DNA from: a virus | Length of the DNA stretch: 29,967 nucleotides | Virus record (IMG/VR): IMGVR_UViG_3300034167_000091 | Location: 1-29,967 of that record | Strand: one strand, 5' to 3' | In this document: piece after piece, positions 8,036 to 15,964 of the stretch | How positions within the stretch are numbered: the first letter of the stretch is position 1 | Layout: the number at the start of each line of letters is the position of its first letter | The notes under the pieces: model-generated | Seen by the model: only the letters and a program-made list of their open reading frames with translations | Told to the model about the DNA's origin: nothing | Databases searched by the model: none | Translations under genes and position numbers: made by a program

Positions 8036-8478
8036 ATTCCTTGTTGTAATTTAAATGTAAATCTTATTAATCTTCTCACTAAAACCCCTGTATCAACCAA
8101 TTGTTCAAGTGTATTTGTACTCTCCATTAGTGTTCTAATTACATACCAATCAGGTAATAAATCTAAATAACCATCCTGCCTTGTTCTAACCAATTCCATT
8201 ACTTCGTTTGATATTCTATCCGATAGTAATTTACCACCAAAAGAGTTGTCAAACCTTGTACCTACCTCAATTAGAACGCTAACTTCTTGACCGTATGATT
8301 GCTTACTACCTTCCAATAATTCCGTTGAATTAAAAGTAGAAAGCAAAATATATGGTTCAGTCGCTGCTGCTAAAACTGATGCCGAATCAAATACTGGAAC
8401 TTCTTGTAGGTCTATAACGATTGCACCGCTTAACCTTTCGTAAAGTTTTTGTCTAATAAGTTCTCCGACATCTTTCAT
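8032..8478 (-). CDS. Tail completion/terminator protein (DUF3168-like)
   Basis: 148 aa: MKDVGELIRQKLYERLSGAI, then PVFDSASVLAAATEPYILLSTF, SYGQEVSVLIEVGTRFDNSFGGKLLSDRISNEVMELVR and a C-terminal strand VRRLIRFTFKLQQ. This follows the DUF3168/tail completion pattern, whose members cap the tail tube and join it to the head. The gene order (connector, adaptor, gp10-like, this, tail tube) is the standard HK97-like order. A promoter-like TAAATTTG ends 4 nt before its ATG. Confidence 0.72.
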   Translation of the reverse strand: MKDVGELIRQKLYERLSGAIVIDLQEVPVFDSASVLAAATEPYILLSTFNSTELLEGSKQSYGQEVSVLIEVGTRFDNSFGGKLLSDRISNEVMELVRTRQDGYLDLLPDWYVIRTLMESTNTLEQLVDTGVLVRRLIRFTFKLQQGI

Positions 8479-8482
8479 TGTA

Positions 8483-8504
8483 CAAATTTACGATTATTTA
8501 GTAA
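8483..8504 (-). promoter_or_regulatory. Promoter candidate directly before the tail completion gene
   Basis: The minus strand carries TAAATTTG (8483-8490), a perfect TAnnTTTG -7 box, preceded by TTACTAAA. The ATG follows after TACA, so a normal start point would make the message leaderless. A close relative (CTAAAT...ATCGTAAATTTGTA) lies before the portal gene at 18189. Confidence 0.45.
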
Positions 8505-8913
8505 TATTCTTACGAATTTTTTTCATATCACTTAAAAAGATTTTTCTATACTTTATAAATGCTGGTATTAAATATGGTTGTGGTTGCATAGTACCTTCTC
8601 CATTAACATAATATTGATAAGCAAACTTCTCAAATCCTACTGGAATAACTTTATTTTTACCTGTACCAAATTCAACATAAGGTGCATAAGGAGCAGCGTT
8701 ACCACCAAAAGCAACAATACCTGTTAATTGATTATCTTGATAACTTGTATTGCCTGAACCTCTTAAATGACCATCTCGAATAGGTACTTCATTTAAAGCC
8801 TCTGCAAATATTTGGTCAGTATTCCTAACCACCGAAGATTTAACTTGTAATTCAGCTTCTTTAGAAAGTCTTTTAAACCTTGCCGTAACAACTTTAATGT
8901 TTCTTACCTTCAT
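8494..8913 (-). CDS. HK97 gp10-like head-tail joining protein
   Basis: 139 aa. The middle carries the family hallmarks: EALNEVPIRDGHLRGSGNTSYQ, then GIVAFGGNAAPYAPYVEFGTGKN (about residues 65-87), the classic YAxYVEFGT motif. Members sit at the head-tail interface. The N-terminus (ARFKRLSKEAELQVKSSVVRNTDQIFAEAL) is a long helix. The ATG overlaps the adaptor gene stop by one base. Confidence 0.85.
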   Translation of the reverse strand: MKVRNIKVVTARFKRLSKEAELQVKSSVVRNTDQIFAEALNEVPIRDGHLRGSGNTSYQDNQLTGIVAFGGNAAPYAPYVEFGTGKNKVIPVGFEKFAYQYYVNGEGTMQPQPYLIPAFIKYRKIFLSDMKKIRKNITK

Positions 8914-9314
8914 TATACAACAATAAACTTGTTATCTTCAGTCATTAAGAACTCGTAGAACTCGGTAATTAAGAAGAAAGTTGGGTCAATTAACCTGCCT
9001 AAAGTAGTCATTATAACTATTTCTTTTTTTCTTTCATCCGTTACCTGGAATGCTTTAATAATGTACTCGCCACTATTATAAACAATCTTATTGATTTGAG
9101 ATAAATTAGGATAGTCATCATAACGAATCGTAAACTCGTAGATATTGTCTAAAGATATTTTACCATCTTCGAGATTTCTAAAGCCTTGTTTTGCTCTAAT
9201 CTTTGCCCAAACTACCTTTTGGTCTACAAATGTACCAAAGTAACCACCTGTACCATCTGCACCAGTCTGTAAAGTTTGTATTGCGATTTGATTTCTTAAA
9301 ACTCCTGCCTTCAT
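8913..9314 (-). CDS. Head-tail adaptor protein (phage H-T join family)
   Basis: 133 aa beginning MKAGVLRNQIAIQTLQTGADGTGGYFGTFVDQKVVWAKI, the recognisable start of the SPP1 gp16/HK97 gp7-like head-tail joining family: a small beta-barrel that docks under the connector ring. LDNIYEFTIRYDDYP and GEYIIKAFQVTDERKKEIVIM complete the barrel. Single-base overlaps with both neighbours indicate coupled translation. Confidence 0.85.
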   Translation of the reverse strand: MKAGVLRNQIAIQTLQTGADGTGGYFGTFVDQKVVWAKIRAKQGFRNLEDGKISLDNIYEFTIRYDDYPNLSQINKIVYNSGEYIIKAFQVTDERKKEIVIMTTLGRLIDPTFFLITEFYEFLMTEDNKFIVV

Positions 9315-9844
9315 TAGATACCAAATAAAGTGTTACGACAATATGGTTGTGCTTGTCTTTTAGCATCCGAACTTAACTCGTACGCTTGGTCGTAAATAGA
9401 GTAATTTTCCCTATTCTCGTAATCAGTAGACACTTGTTTTAATATGGCTAATTTTAAGCCTTTAGGACACACTGCAAAGCCTGCTTCGTACTCTATTGTC
9501 AAACCAACGGTAGAATAAGCCTCAAGCATCTTATATTGCAATCCACGAGCAGTATATTCTAAAGCTACATCTTCATCATTTACAACCGAATCAATTAAGG
9601 TAACTGGACCATAAGGAATCTCTTGTGGAATGTGAAAGTAAAACCAATAAGCCCTTAAGGTTTTTTCTCCTAAAGATAGTCCTGTAAACTTCTCTATTCG
9701 CTCCCTTGCTGAAGTAATTAGTTCTTCTATTAAGTCGTTCTCCGATTCCGAAGAAATACGCATATAGTCTTTAGCCTCTTGCAAGGTAACTGGCTCTACT
9801 GAAAGGTCTGTAACCACCTCGCACTGAAATTCACTATTTATCAT
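9314..9844 (-). CDS. Head-tail connector protein (gp6-like)
   Basis: 176 aa. VTLQEAKDYMRISSESENDLIEELITSARERIEKFTGLSL (about 18-57) is the typical N-terminal helical pair of the phage gp6-like connector family, which forms a ring beneath the portal. GLTIEYEAGFAVCPKGLKLAILKQVSTDYENRENY is the conserved C-terminal helix region. Its start overlaps the preceding 53-aa gene by 11 nt. Confidence 0.88.
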   Translation of the reverse strand: MINSEFQCEVVTDLSVEPVTLQEAKDYMRISSESENDLIEELITSARERIEKFTGLSLGEKTLRAYWFYFHIPQEIPYGPVTLIDSVVNDEDVALEYTARGLQYKMLEAYSTVGLTIEYEAGFAVCPKGLKLAILKQVSTDYENRENYSIYDQAYELSSDAKRQAQPYCRNTLFGI

Positions 9845-9995
9845 CTTCTTTTATAGGTTCTTGAATGTCTAAAACTCTTTTAAGTTCTAATAAAGCATCA
9901 GCTACTAATTTTGCATCCCCTAAATTAAATACTCCTTTTTGTGTAGCAATATCAAGTCCTTGACCTAATATTCCAAATATTTGTTCGTTTGTCAT
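9834..9995 (-). CDS. 53-aa helical protein, paralogue of the adjacent 50-aa protein
   Basis: A short gene from ATG at 9993-9995 to TAG at 9834-9836. The protein starts MTNEQIFGILGQGLDIATQK and carries LDIA-x-x-KG-x-FNL, followed by a helix (DAKLVADALLELKRVL) and an acidic tail. The same motif occurs in the gene just upstream. It overlaps the connector gene by 11 nt, which supports real translation. Function unknown. Proteins with a KGxFNL motif recur in Bacteroidota phages. Confidence 0.7.
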   Translation of the reverse strand: MTNEQIFGILGQGLDIATQKGVFNLGDAKLVADALLELKRVLDIQEPIKEDDK

Positions 9996-10011
9996 TTTCA
10001 AAGTTACATTT

Positions 10012-10164
10012 TTATTCTATTTCTCCAAACTCAATATCGGGTTGGCTTTCAATAAATTCAATAGCTTTTACAATATTTGATACTTCGATTAAGTTAAAGC
10101 AACCTTTTGAGATTGCAATATTTAATGCTTCTTTAATAATTTGTTTTGATGTTTTGTTATCCAT
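10012..10164 (-). CDS. 50-aa helical protein, paralogue of the adjacent 53-aa protein
   Basis: ATG at 10162-10164, TAA at 10012-10014. The protein starts MDNKTSKQIIKEALNIAISK and contains LNIA-x-x-KG-x-FNL at the same place as LDIA-x-x-KG-x-FNL in the next gene, then a helix (EVSNIVKAIEFIE) and an acidic end (DIEFGEIE). It starts two bases after the stop of the 107-aa gene. Function unknown. Frame, spacing and paralogy support a real gene. Confidence 0.68.
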   Translation of the reverse strand: MDNKTSKQIIKEALNIAISKGCFNLIEVSNIVKAIEFIESQPDIEFGEIE

Positions 10165-10166
10165 AA

Positions 10167-10490
10167 TTAAAAGGGTAAAGGTGTGTTTACTGGGTATGTA
10201 GGTGGATTGATTAAAGAATCAATTTGTCCTTGAATACAAGCCTCTAAATTACTTACTCCATCTACTCCTAAAACCGATTGCACCCAACTAACAACAATTT
10301 CGTTAGTCAAGTCCTCGTAAGGAATAAAAGTTTCTACATTCTCCGTTGAGAATTGTGCAAGGTTAGAAAGTGATGCTGAATATTCGCCATCAACTCCTAC
10401 TACTAAATAATTTGCTATCACTACATAATCAGCCTCATCAGCGATTGTTTGTGTGTATAGACTTTCGATTGTCCAAGTGTATGTTGTCAT
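10167..10490 (-). CDS. Fibre-associated small protein, unknown function
   Basis: 107 aa: MTTYTWTIESLYTQTIADEADYVVIANYLVVGVDG, then FIPYEDLTNEIVVSWVQSVLG and a C-terminus PPTYPVNTPLPF. This pattern (TYTW start, FIPYEDLT, WV-x-x-x-LG, proline-rich PLPF end) is common in small proteins encoded next to phage tail fibres. The biochemical role is unknown; structural or fibre-assembly functions are guesses. The ATG overlaps the fibre gene stop by one base. Confidence 0.6.
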   Translation of the reverse strand: MTTYTWTIESLYTQTIADEADYVVIANYLVVGVDGEYSASLSNLAQFSTENVETFIPYEDLTNEIVVSWVQSVLGVDGVSNLEACIQGQIDSLINPPTYPVNTPLPF

Positions 10491-13108
10491 TATGCTTTTA
10501 ATAAAATTTTGTAAGCCGTTCCATTAATTCTAACTGCCCAACTTCTGTCAGAAACTAAAACTTCGGTTGCTACTGCTCCTGCAGGATAAGTTACAGAACC
10601 TACAACAAATTGATTTGCAGCAGTTGCAGTTGCTTCTCTACCTATAATTACACTTGCATCAAAATTACCGCTTTGAGTTCCAGTTCCAATAGCCGTATTA
10701 CTATTTGCAGTTGTTTGAGAACCCAAAGAATCCACCCCAATAGCAGTATTCCCATTTCCAGTAGTATTTAAAACTAAAGTGGATGAACCTATTGCAGTAT
10801 TTGCAAAACCAGTTGTATTTGCTTTTAATGCTCTATAACCTATTGCCGTTACTATTCCACTTGTATTTGCATTTGCTGCCTCAAATCCAACTGCGGTGTT
10901 GTTTCCTGCGGTATTTGAAACCAAAGCAGTAAATCCTACGGCAGTATTATTATTTCCAATTGTGTTTGCTTGTAAAGAACCTCTACCAATTGCAGTATTA
11001 TAACTACCACTAACATTAAATACCAGAGAATTTAATCCTATTGCGGTATTTTCGATACCTGTTGTATTTGATAATAATGATTGAAAACCTATTGCTGTAT
11101 TACTTGTGCCCGTTGTGTTTGCAGTTAAAGCAGTTCCTCCTAATGCAGTATTATTTGCCCCAGTTGATAACCTTAATGATTGATAACCAATAGCGGTAAT
11201 TCCTGTTGCACTTGTGTTTGTTAATGCAGCCTCAAATCCTACTGCTGTGTTATTAGATGCTGTATTATTTTGTAAAGCACTTTGCCCCACTGCCGTATTA
11301 TTATTTTGAGTACTTATACTTTGTAAAGCAGAAATTCCAATAGCGGTATTGCTACTACCAGTTGATAAGAAAAAAAATGTATTTACACCTACGGCAGTAT
11401 TATTACCACCAGTTGTATTTGACCCAGCAGAAAAATGACCTATACAGGTATTATTTGCTCCTGTCGTATTTGCTTTTAAACTTCTATAACCAAAGGCAGA
11501 ATTTAAACTACCACTTGTATTTGCACTTAATGATTCAAATCCAACCGCAGTATTTGTTGCAATATTTCCAGCACCTCTACCTACTTTTACTCCGTTGATT
11601 ATTGCATCTGCAAATGTTGATAATTGACCATTTGTATCTAAAGTCATCGCTGTGGTAAATGTTATTGCACCACCCGCAGTTCCCGAAGGAGCAATATTCC
11701 AAGTATGTCCACCATCAGACATAAAATATCTCATAGAAGAGCCAGTTACCAAATATTTATTTACTCCATCATTAAATACATTATAACCAAGCAAAGTCGC
11801 TCCACCACTATCCCATAATGCAGCTCTCGTTCCTATTTGTAATGCTCTTGATGTTCCAACCCAAGCACTTGGTGTAACTCCTAATCCTATTGCAACTGTT
11901 CCTTCTTGTAAAATTGAGTTTCCTAAAGCACTTGCTCCTGTAAACTTTGGTAAATAATTAGTAGTTCCTGTGCCTGTAATAGGATTTGTTAATACTGCTT
12001 GATATTGAGGAATGTTTAAAACACCACTTGTATAAGTTGCTGCACCCGAAGTTCCTGTTGTAGTTAATGAAATAGCTGCTCTTGCTCTTGCATCAGTAAA
12101 GTAAAGATTTGTACCCTCTGAAATATTAGTTGTACTTCCTGCTATTTTAGTCCATAAACCTGTTGAAGTTACATATTGTAATATATCTCCATTTGAAGGA
12201 CTTTGAGCAGCCACATTATGCAACTCATCCATTTCGTAGCCGTTTTGAATATTTACTTCTATCTGTCCTAAAGTTGGATGTGAACGAGTAACGATACCTA
12301 CATAAACTAAATGATTAGGAGCGTATTGTTTAGTAGAAGTAAAAGCACCAGCAGTTGTAGAAGATAAATATAATTGGTCGCCTTCAGTAAAAGCCGAAGT
12401 ATCTACACCTGTTAAATCCCCAATAACTACCACATAACCGTTAGCGTTATTAGCAATATTTTCTTGAACAAATCCAAAGGTTTGTGCAGAAGTAGAATCG
12501 CCTGTTGCAATAGCTTTTGATACCGTTGGCTTGTTGCCTGTTGCACCACTAATATAAACAATCGTTCCTTTAGTTAAAGTTGCACCTGTATTGTTTCTTA
12601 TTTCTCTTATTAAAGTTCCATTAACCCAAGTAGCAGTAATAGTACCAGCATCTTGTTGAGTTAAGGTTAAAGTATTTGTACCACTACCTGTTACGGCAGC
12701 AGAATTAATTTTATCGTTAAATGCCGTATTCCAATTAGTTGAGTTATCAGTTAAATAAGAAATAGTTCCTGCCGTAGACTTAACGATTCCTGTACCACTT
12801 AAAGTAGCTTGGAAATCAGCAGAAGATAAACCATCTAATAAATCAGCGTTTAAGTTAGTTACTTTAGTAGTTGAAGCAACACTAAAAGGAGCAGTACCAG
12901 TAGCAACCGAAGATGCTAATTGAGAAGTAAAGGTCTTAATACCTGCGATAGTTTGTGCGCCTGTTAAAAGAACACTATTACCTTGTGTATATCCTCTTAA
13001 AATTTCAGCCGTTACCTTTTTAGTAATTGCGTTATCCACTATTGGAATCACATCCGCATCTTGTACGGTCAATAATGGATTTAATTCTGATATTTTAATA
13101 TTAGCCAT
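10490..13108 (-). CDS. Long tail fibre/adhesin with YadA-head-like NTAIG repeats
   Basis: 872 aa. The N-terminus (MANIKISELNPLLTVQDADVIPIVDN) is a typical Bacteroidota phage fibre anchor. Residues about 330-345 carry SEGTNLYFTDARAR, a widespread fibre motif. From about residue 515 to 840 there are roughly 18 repeats of an NTA(I/V)G-x-x-(S/A)L unit separated by NTTG-type turns, like the head of trimeric autotransporter adhesins such as YadA, where they form a left-handed beta-roll. The C-terminus is short (SDRSWAVRINGTAYKILLKA) with no peptidase S74 domain visible. A trimeric receptor-binding fibre is inferred. Confidence 0.8.
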   Translation of the reverse strand: MANIKISELNPLLTVQDADVIPIVDNAITKKVTAEILRGYTQGNSVLLTGAQTIAGIKTFTSQLASSVATGTAPFSVASTTKVTNLNADLLDGLSSADFQATLSGTGIVKSTAGTISYLTDNSTNWNTAFNDKINSAAVTGSGTNTLTLTQQDAGTITATWVNGTLIREIRNNTGATLTKGTIVYISGATGNKPTVSKAIATGDSTSAQTFGFVQENIANNANGYVVVIGDLTGVDTSAFTEGDQLYLSSTTAGAFTSTKQYAPNHLVYVGIVTRSHPTLGQIEVNIQNGYEMDELHNVAAQSPSNGDILQYVTSTGLWTKIAGSTTNISEGTNLYFTDARARAAISLTTTGTSGAATYTSGVLNIPQYQAVLTNPITGTGTTNYLPKFTGASALGNSILQEGTVAIGLGVTPSAWVGTSRALQIGTRAALWDSGGATLLGYNVFNDGVNKYLVTGSSMRYFMSDGGHTWNIAPSGTAGGAITFTTAMTLDTNGQLSTFADAIINGVKVGRGAGNIATNTAVGFESLSANTSGSLNSAFGYRSLKANTTGANNTCIGHFSAGSNTTGGNNTAVGVNTFFFLSTGSSNTAIGISALQSISTQNNNTAVGQSALQNNTASNNTAVGFEAALTNTSATGITAIGYQSLRLSTGANNTALGGTALTANTTGTSNTAIGFQSLLSNTTGIENTAIGLNSLVFNVSGSYNTAIGRGSLQANTIGNNNTAVGFTALVSNTAGNNTAVGFEAANANTSGIVTAIGYRALKANTTGFANTAIGSSTLVLNTTGNGNTAIGVDSLGSQTTANSNTAIGTGTQSGNFDASVIIGREATATAANQFVVGSVTYPAGAVATEVLVSDRSWAVRINGTAYKILLKA
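10640..11570 (-). repeat. Degenerate tandem repeats encoding NTA(I/V)G units
   Basis: About 18 repeats of 14-18 codons, each with an NTA(I/V)G core and a following (S/A)L, inside the fibre gene. On the plus strand they show as recurrent GC(A/G)GTATT and TGTATTTG words. Such arrays can expand or contract by recombination and change fibre length. Edges are approximate. Confidence 0.75.
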
Positions 13109-13109
13109 A

Positions 13110-13283
13110 TTATTTCTTCTTTATTTTGCCTTTAAACTCTTTTGTAACGCCATCTTTGATTATTTCGGTAAAGTAGCCAACCTTTATAAATTCTTTCATC
13201 TTGTCGCTTAAAACAAGGTCGTAGTAGTTACCTCTGTTATACTTCCTACCTTGATACGATATATCGACTGTGCATTTATACAT
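13110..13283 (-). CDS. 57-aa basic protein of unknown function
   Basis: ATG at 13281-13283, TAA at 13110-13112. The protein starts MYKCTVDISYQGRKYNRGNY and ends KEFKGKIKKK; it contains LSDKMKEFIKVGYFTEI. It lies directly before the fibre gene and directly behind a strong promoter candidate whose -7 box ends 4 nt before this ATG. Size and the YNRGNYYDL/GYF pattern resemble small accessory proteins encoded near head genes of Bacteroidota phages. No function can be assigned. Confidence 0.68.
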   Translation of the reverse strand: MYKCTVDISYQGRKYNRGNYYDLVLSDKMKEFIKVGYFTEIIKDGVTKEFKGKIKKK

Positions 13284-13287
13284 TCTA

Positions 13288-13311
13288 CAAAGTTACTAAT
13301 ATTTTTAGCAA
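13288..13311 (-). promoter_or_regulatory. Promoter with CTAA-N5-TTAG palindrome, before the 57-aa and fibre genes
   Basis: The minus strand reads TTGCTAAAA, ATA, TTAGTA, ACTTTG: a perfect TAnnTTTG -7 box (13288-13295), a TTG 13 nt before it and the palindrome at 13296-13308. It overlaps the GIY-YIG stop codon. The ATG follows the box after TAGA. It is nearly identical to the elements at 16045 and 1019. Confidence 0.65.
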
Positions 13312-14018
13312 TTTTCATATTTCCATTTAAATCCACCTCCAGTTTTAGTCTTACCTAAAGCACAATAAGAAATGCTTGTAAGGGAAATGCCTAATTGCCT
13401 ACTTGCTTCAGAATTACTTCTAAATTGATTAATAAAGTTACCTTCTAAATCATATTGGTTTACCTTCTTGCTTCTACCACTATTTAGGCTTTGTAAAAGT
13501 TTAGTTTCTTCGCTTCTTTTAGGCATCTGCATATTTTTTAAAATAGCTTGTACTTTAGCAATATGTTCAGGAGTTTTCTTTTTACCTTTAGCAGCTTCAG
13601 ACATTTTCTTTTTGGTTTCTTCAGTATGTTTTCTACCTAACCAAACTAAACCTAAATTCTTTTTCCATTCTTCAGACATTATCTTTCCTTTACCCGAATC
13701 AGACATTCTTTTTTTACTTTCTTCACTCATAAAACCACTCTTATCAGTAGTAGCCGTATAACGCAAATTAAGCCCATTTAAGACACTTTCATAATACTCT
13801 TGGTAATATCGTTCATAATAGTTTAAATCTTTAACCTCGCACTCCTTAATGATTTCTATTGTATGATTAATAAAACCATATTTTTCAATAGAAGCAAATA
13901 GCTTTGGTTGCCTTTTACATTTGTGATTTTTGTAGGCATTATGCCTTTTAAGATAATTAGTCGTTTGACCAATATAGATTTTCCCACTTGGAGAAGTGAT
14001 TTTGTAAATTCCTATCAT
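13305..14018 (-). CDS. GIY-YIG homing endonuclease with NUMOD3 and NUMOD1 modules
   Basis: 237 aa. GIYKITSPSGKIYIGQTTN (residues 3-21) is the GIY-YIG catalytic domain, with the likely catalytic Glu in NYYERYYQEYY (about 66-76). Three NUMOD3-like DNA-binding motifs follow (MSEESKKRMSDSGKGK, SEEWKKNLGLVWLG, TEETKKKMSEAAKGKK), then a NUMOD1/HTH-type end (FRSNSEASRQLGISLTSISYC). The family makes site-specific double-strand breaks and spreads itself by homing. It stands alone between capsid and fibre genes, with no intron or intein seen in the neighbours, and follows a terminator. Confidence 0.9.
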   Translation of the reverse strand: MIGIYKITSPSGKIYIGQTTNYLKRHNAYKNHKCKRQPKLFASIEKYGFINHTIEIIKECEVKDLNYYERYYQEYYESVLNGLNLRYTATTDKSGFMSEESKKRMSDSGKGKIMSEEWKKNLGLVWLGRKHTEETKKKMSEAAKGKKKTPEHIAKVQAILKNMQMPKRSEETKLLQSLNSGRSKKVNQYDLEGNFINQFRSNSEASRQLGISLTSISYCALGKTKTGGGFKWKYENC

Positions 14019-14038
14019 ATTATTTAATTAAAGCATTG

Positions 14039-14058
14039 TAAAGATAGGTAATATTTAA
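14039..14058 (-). promoter_or_regulatory. Weak promoter candidate before the GIY-YIG gene
   Basis: TATCTTTA on the minus strand (14039-14046) is one base off TAnnTTTG and is preceded by an A/T-rich TTAAATATTACC. It lies just downstream of the capsid terminator and about 20 nt before the endonuclease ATG. The motif is short and the region AT-rich, so chance occurrence is possible. Confidence 0.3.
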
Positions 14059-14062
14059 GAAT

Positions 14063-14095
14063 AAAAAAAGGGTAGATACAATTAAGTACCTACCC
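14063..14095 (-). terminator. Rho-independent terminator after the capsid gene
   Basis: In minus-strand RNA, GGGUAGGUAC pairs with GUAUCUACCC (10 bp, one G-U) around a 6-nt UUAAUU loop, followed by seven U (14063-14069). The one non-Watson-Crick pair is G-U on the minus strand but A-C on the plus strand, which fixes the orientation. It lies 33 nt beyond the capsid stop. Confidence 0.88.
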
Positions 14096-14127
14096 GATTT
14101 TGCTTTAACTAATTAATAGTCAGTAAG

Positions 14128-15258
14128 TTACACGTTACCAAGGTCGGCGAAAATCGCTGCTGTAGGTAGCATAAGGTTAATATTTTCGTAACACTCAATT
14201 CTAGCCGTAACTAAATTTTGTACGAAATTCGTTCCATTCTCATAAGAGAAAGTAACATTTAAACCTTCAACTTCAACACGCTCTAAATAATCACGGTCAA
14301 AGATTAATACTTTGTCATCAGTTACCCAAGAAGCCTCGAATACTGGAGTACCAAAGATAGTTAAACCACCAACACCATTAAGAACAACTGCACCAGCACC
14401 TGCATAATAACCTTTAGCAAAAGTAGCGATAATTAATCTTGCCATTTGAGCAGGAGAAACTAAAGCGTAAGATGCATTAAAGTTAGCAGTTTTTTGGTTA
14501 CCAATTAATTGAATGATTTCTTCAACATCATTTGTTAAACCACCAACGGCAGTAGAACCTGTTGCAGCACCTGAAACAGTTGAGAAGAAAGAAGCATTTT
14601 CAGCCTTAAAGAAATCTCTCAACATCATACGAGTTAAAGTTTGCTCGATAAATGGTAAAGACTTCATCATTTGCTTTGAGAAAGTTGCAAAACCTGCGAT
14701 ATAAGAGTTAACTGTTTTTACTTCAGTCAAATCGTAATCAATTTGTCCTTTAGAAGCACCTTCAGTTTGAGCTACGATAGCACCTTCTGAACCACTTTCT
14801 TTGTAAGTAACATAAGTACCAGTCGCTGATTGTACAGTAGAAATTAAATCTCTAAAGTTCAATTTTTGAGAAGGCAAGATTGCTTGGTTAGGAGCGTATG
14901 TAGCTACTGAATCTCCTGTTAAACTTGTAGATAATAACATATTACCTACTGCTTTTAAATTCATAGTGAATGAACCACCTGAAGACTTTAATTCTTTTTC
15001 AGCGATTGCCATATTAGAATCCAAGTTTTCAGCGATTTGCTCACCGATTGATTTAGTAGATACTTTAGCAGCACTCTTGCGAGATACTTCTTCAGCTTGT
15101 CTATCCATTTCATCTTTTACTGCTTTGATTTCAGCCTTAACTGAATCAATACTTTTTTCTACCATCGTAGACACTTCGTTTTTTACGCTTAATAAAGCGT
15201 TTGCATTTGCATCAAACTTTGCGTTGATGTCATTTGCTAAATTTTTAATTTCTTCCAT
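14128..15258 (-). CDS. Major capsid protein, HK97 fold
   Basis: 376 aa. Residues 1-65 are a charged coiled coil (NDINAKFDANANALLSVKNEV...VKAEIKAVKDEMDRQAEEVSRK), equivalent to the scaffolding delta domain that the prohead protease removes. The rest follows the HK97 capsid plan: LKAVGNMLLSTSLTGDSVATYAPNQAILPS at the new N-terminus, a central VAQTEGASKGQIDYDLTEVKTVNSYIAGFATFSKQMM, and VLIFDRDYLERVEVEGLNVTFS near the end. It follows the protease with a 4-nt gap and is followed by a strong terminator, so the pair can be expressed as a dedicated unit. Confidence 0.92.
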   Translation of the reverse strand: MEEIKNLANDINAKFDANANALLSVKNEVSTMVEKSIDSVKAEIKAVKDEMDRQAEEVSRKSAAKVSTKSIGEQIAENLDSNMAIAEKELKSSGGSFTMNLKAVGNMLLSTSLTGDSVATYAPNQAILPSQKLNFRDLISTVQSATGTYVTYKESGSEGAIVAQTEGASKGQIDYDLTEVKTVNSYIAGFATFSKQMMKSLPFIEQTLTRMMLRDFFKAENASFFSTVSGAATGSTAVGGLTNDVEEIIQLIGNQKTANFNASYALVSPAQMARLIIATFAKGYYAGAGAVVLNGVGGLTIFGTPVFEASWVTDDKVLIFDRDYLERVEVEGLNVTFSYENGTNFVQNLVTARIECYENINLMLPTAAIFADLGNV

Positions 15259-15262
15259 CTTT

Positions 15263-15964
15263 TTAAAGATTTAATAGGTTTCTAAATTGTTTTATTTCTT
15301 GTATCTTATTGTCCTCTTTCGGCTCGGTTTCTTCAGGAGTAACAATAGTCGGCTCTTCGGATTTAACAAGTGAAATAAGTTTTAATAATTCAAATTCAAT
15401 AAGACCAAATGTTTCATCAGTATAGCTACCATTTTTAATAGCCTTAACTAAAGTTTTAATTCGGTCTTCTCTTTCTTCTGCTGATTTAAAGCCAGTAAAA
15501 GGTGTATTAGGGTTTGCACCAAAAGTAACTGCTGAACCTTCCCAAAGTTTAACTTCGTAGATTGCATCAATTTCTTCTCCCATATCTGTGTTTTCTTGTG
15601 ATTTAATTACCTGGTAACCGATAGAGTGTTGAGTAATTACACCATCTCTATAAAGTTTTAAAGCATCTTTACCGTAGCTTGTATCGCTCATTTTAGCTTC
15701 AAAGTATAAACCAAAGCTATCTTCTCTTAATACCATTAATTTCCCTAAAGGTCTGTAAGTATCGTGTTGCCATAAATAAGCAATTTCAGGCTTTGATGAA
15801 TCTGGTCCTCGCTCTGCAATAGTTTTTGTAAATGCACCTGGCATTATAACATCCCCATCTAAATCAATAGAATTGAATTGAGAGAAATAACCTGTAACTA
15901 CTCCTGTTTCGACATCAAGGTCTTTAATACTTGCATCGTAATTCTTGAAACTTATATTTTTCAT
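15263..15964 (-). CDS. Prohead protease (HK97 gp4-like, S78/U35)
   Basis: 233 aa. The His-Ser protease core is clear: GVVTGYFSQFNSIDLDGDVIMPGAF, catalytic His67 in LWQHD and Ser114 in TQHSIGYQV. The family cleaves the capsid delta domain and itself during head maturation. The C-terminal third (about 190-220) is acidic and Pro/Glu-rich. It is preceded by a promoter and a terminator hairpin within 105 nt and followed closely by the capsid gene. Confidence 0.92.
   Translation of the reverse strand: MKNISFKNYDASIKDLDVETGVVTGYFSQFNSIDLDGDVIMPGAFTKTIAERGPDSSKPEIAYLWQHDTYRPLGKLMVLREDSFGLYFEAKMSDTSYGKDALKLYRDGVITQHSIGYQVIKSQENTDMGEEIDAIYEVKLWEGSAVTFGANPNTPFTGFKSAEEREDRIKTLVKAIKNGSYTDETFGLIEFELLKLISLVKSEEPTIVTPEETEPKEDNKIQEIKQFRNLLNL

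Noticed and set aside
13305-14018. Intron around the GIY-YIG gene
   Set aside because: The capsid gene and the 57-aa gene on either side are intact, and no split reading frame or intron core was seen.
14020-14036. ATG right after the TATCTTTA box near 14036 as a leaderless gene start
   Set aside because: The frame stops after two codons. The GIY-YIG start at 14018 is the real one.
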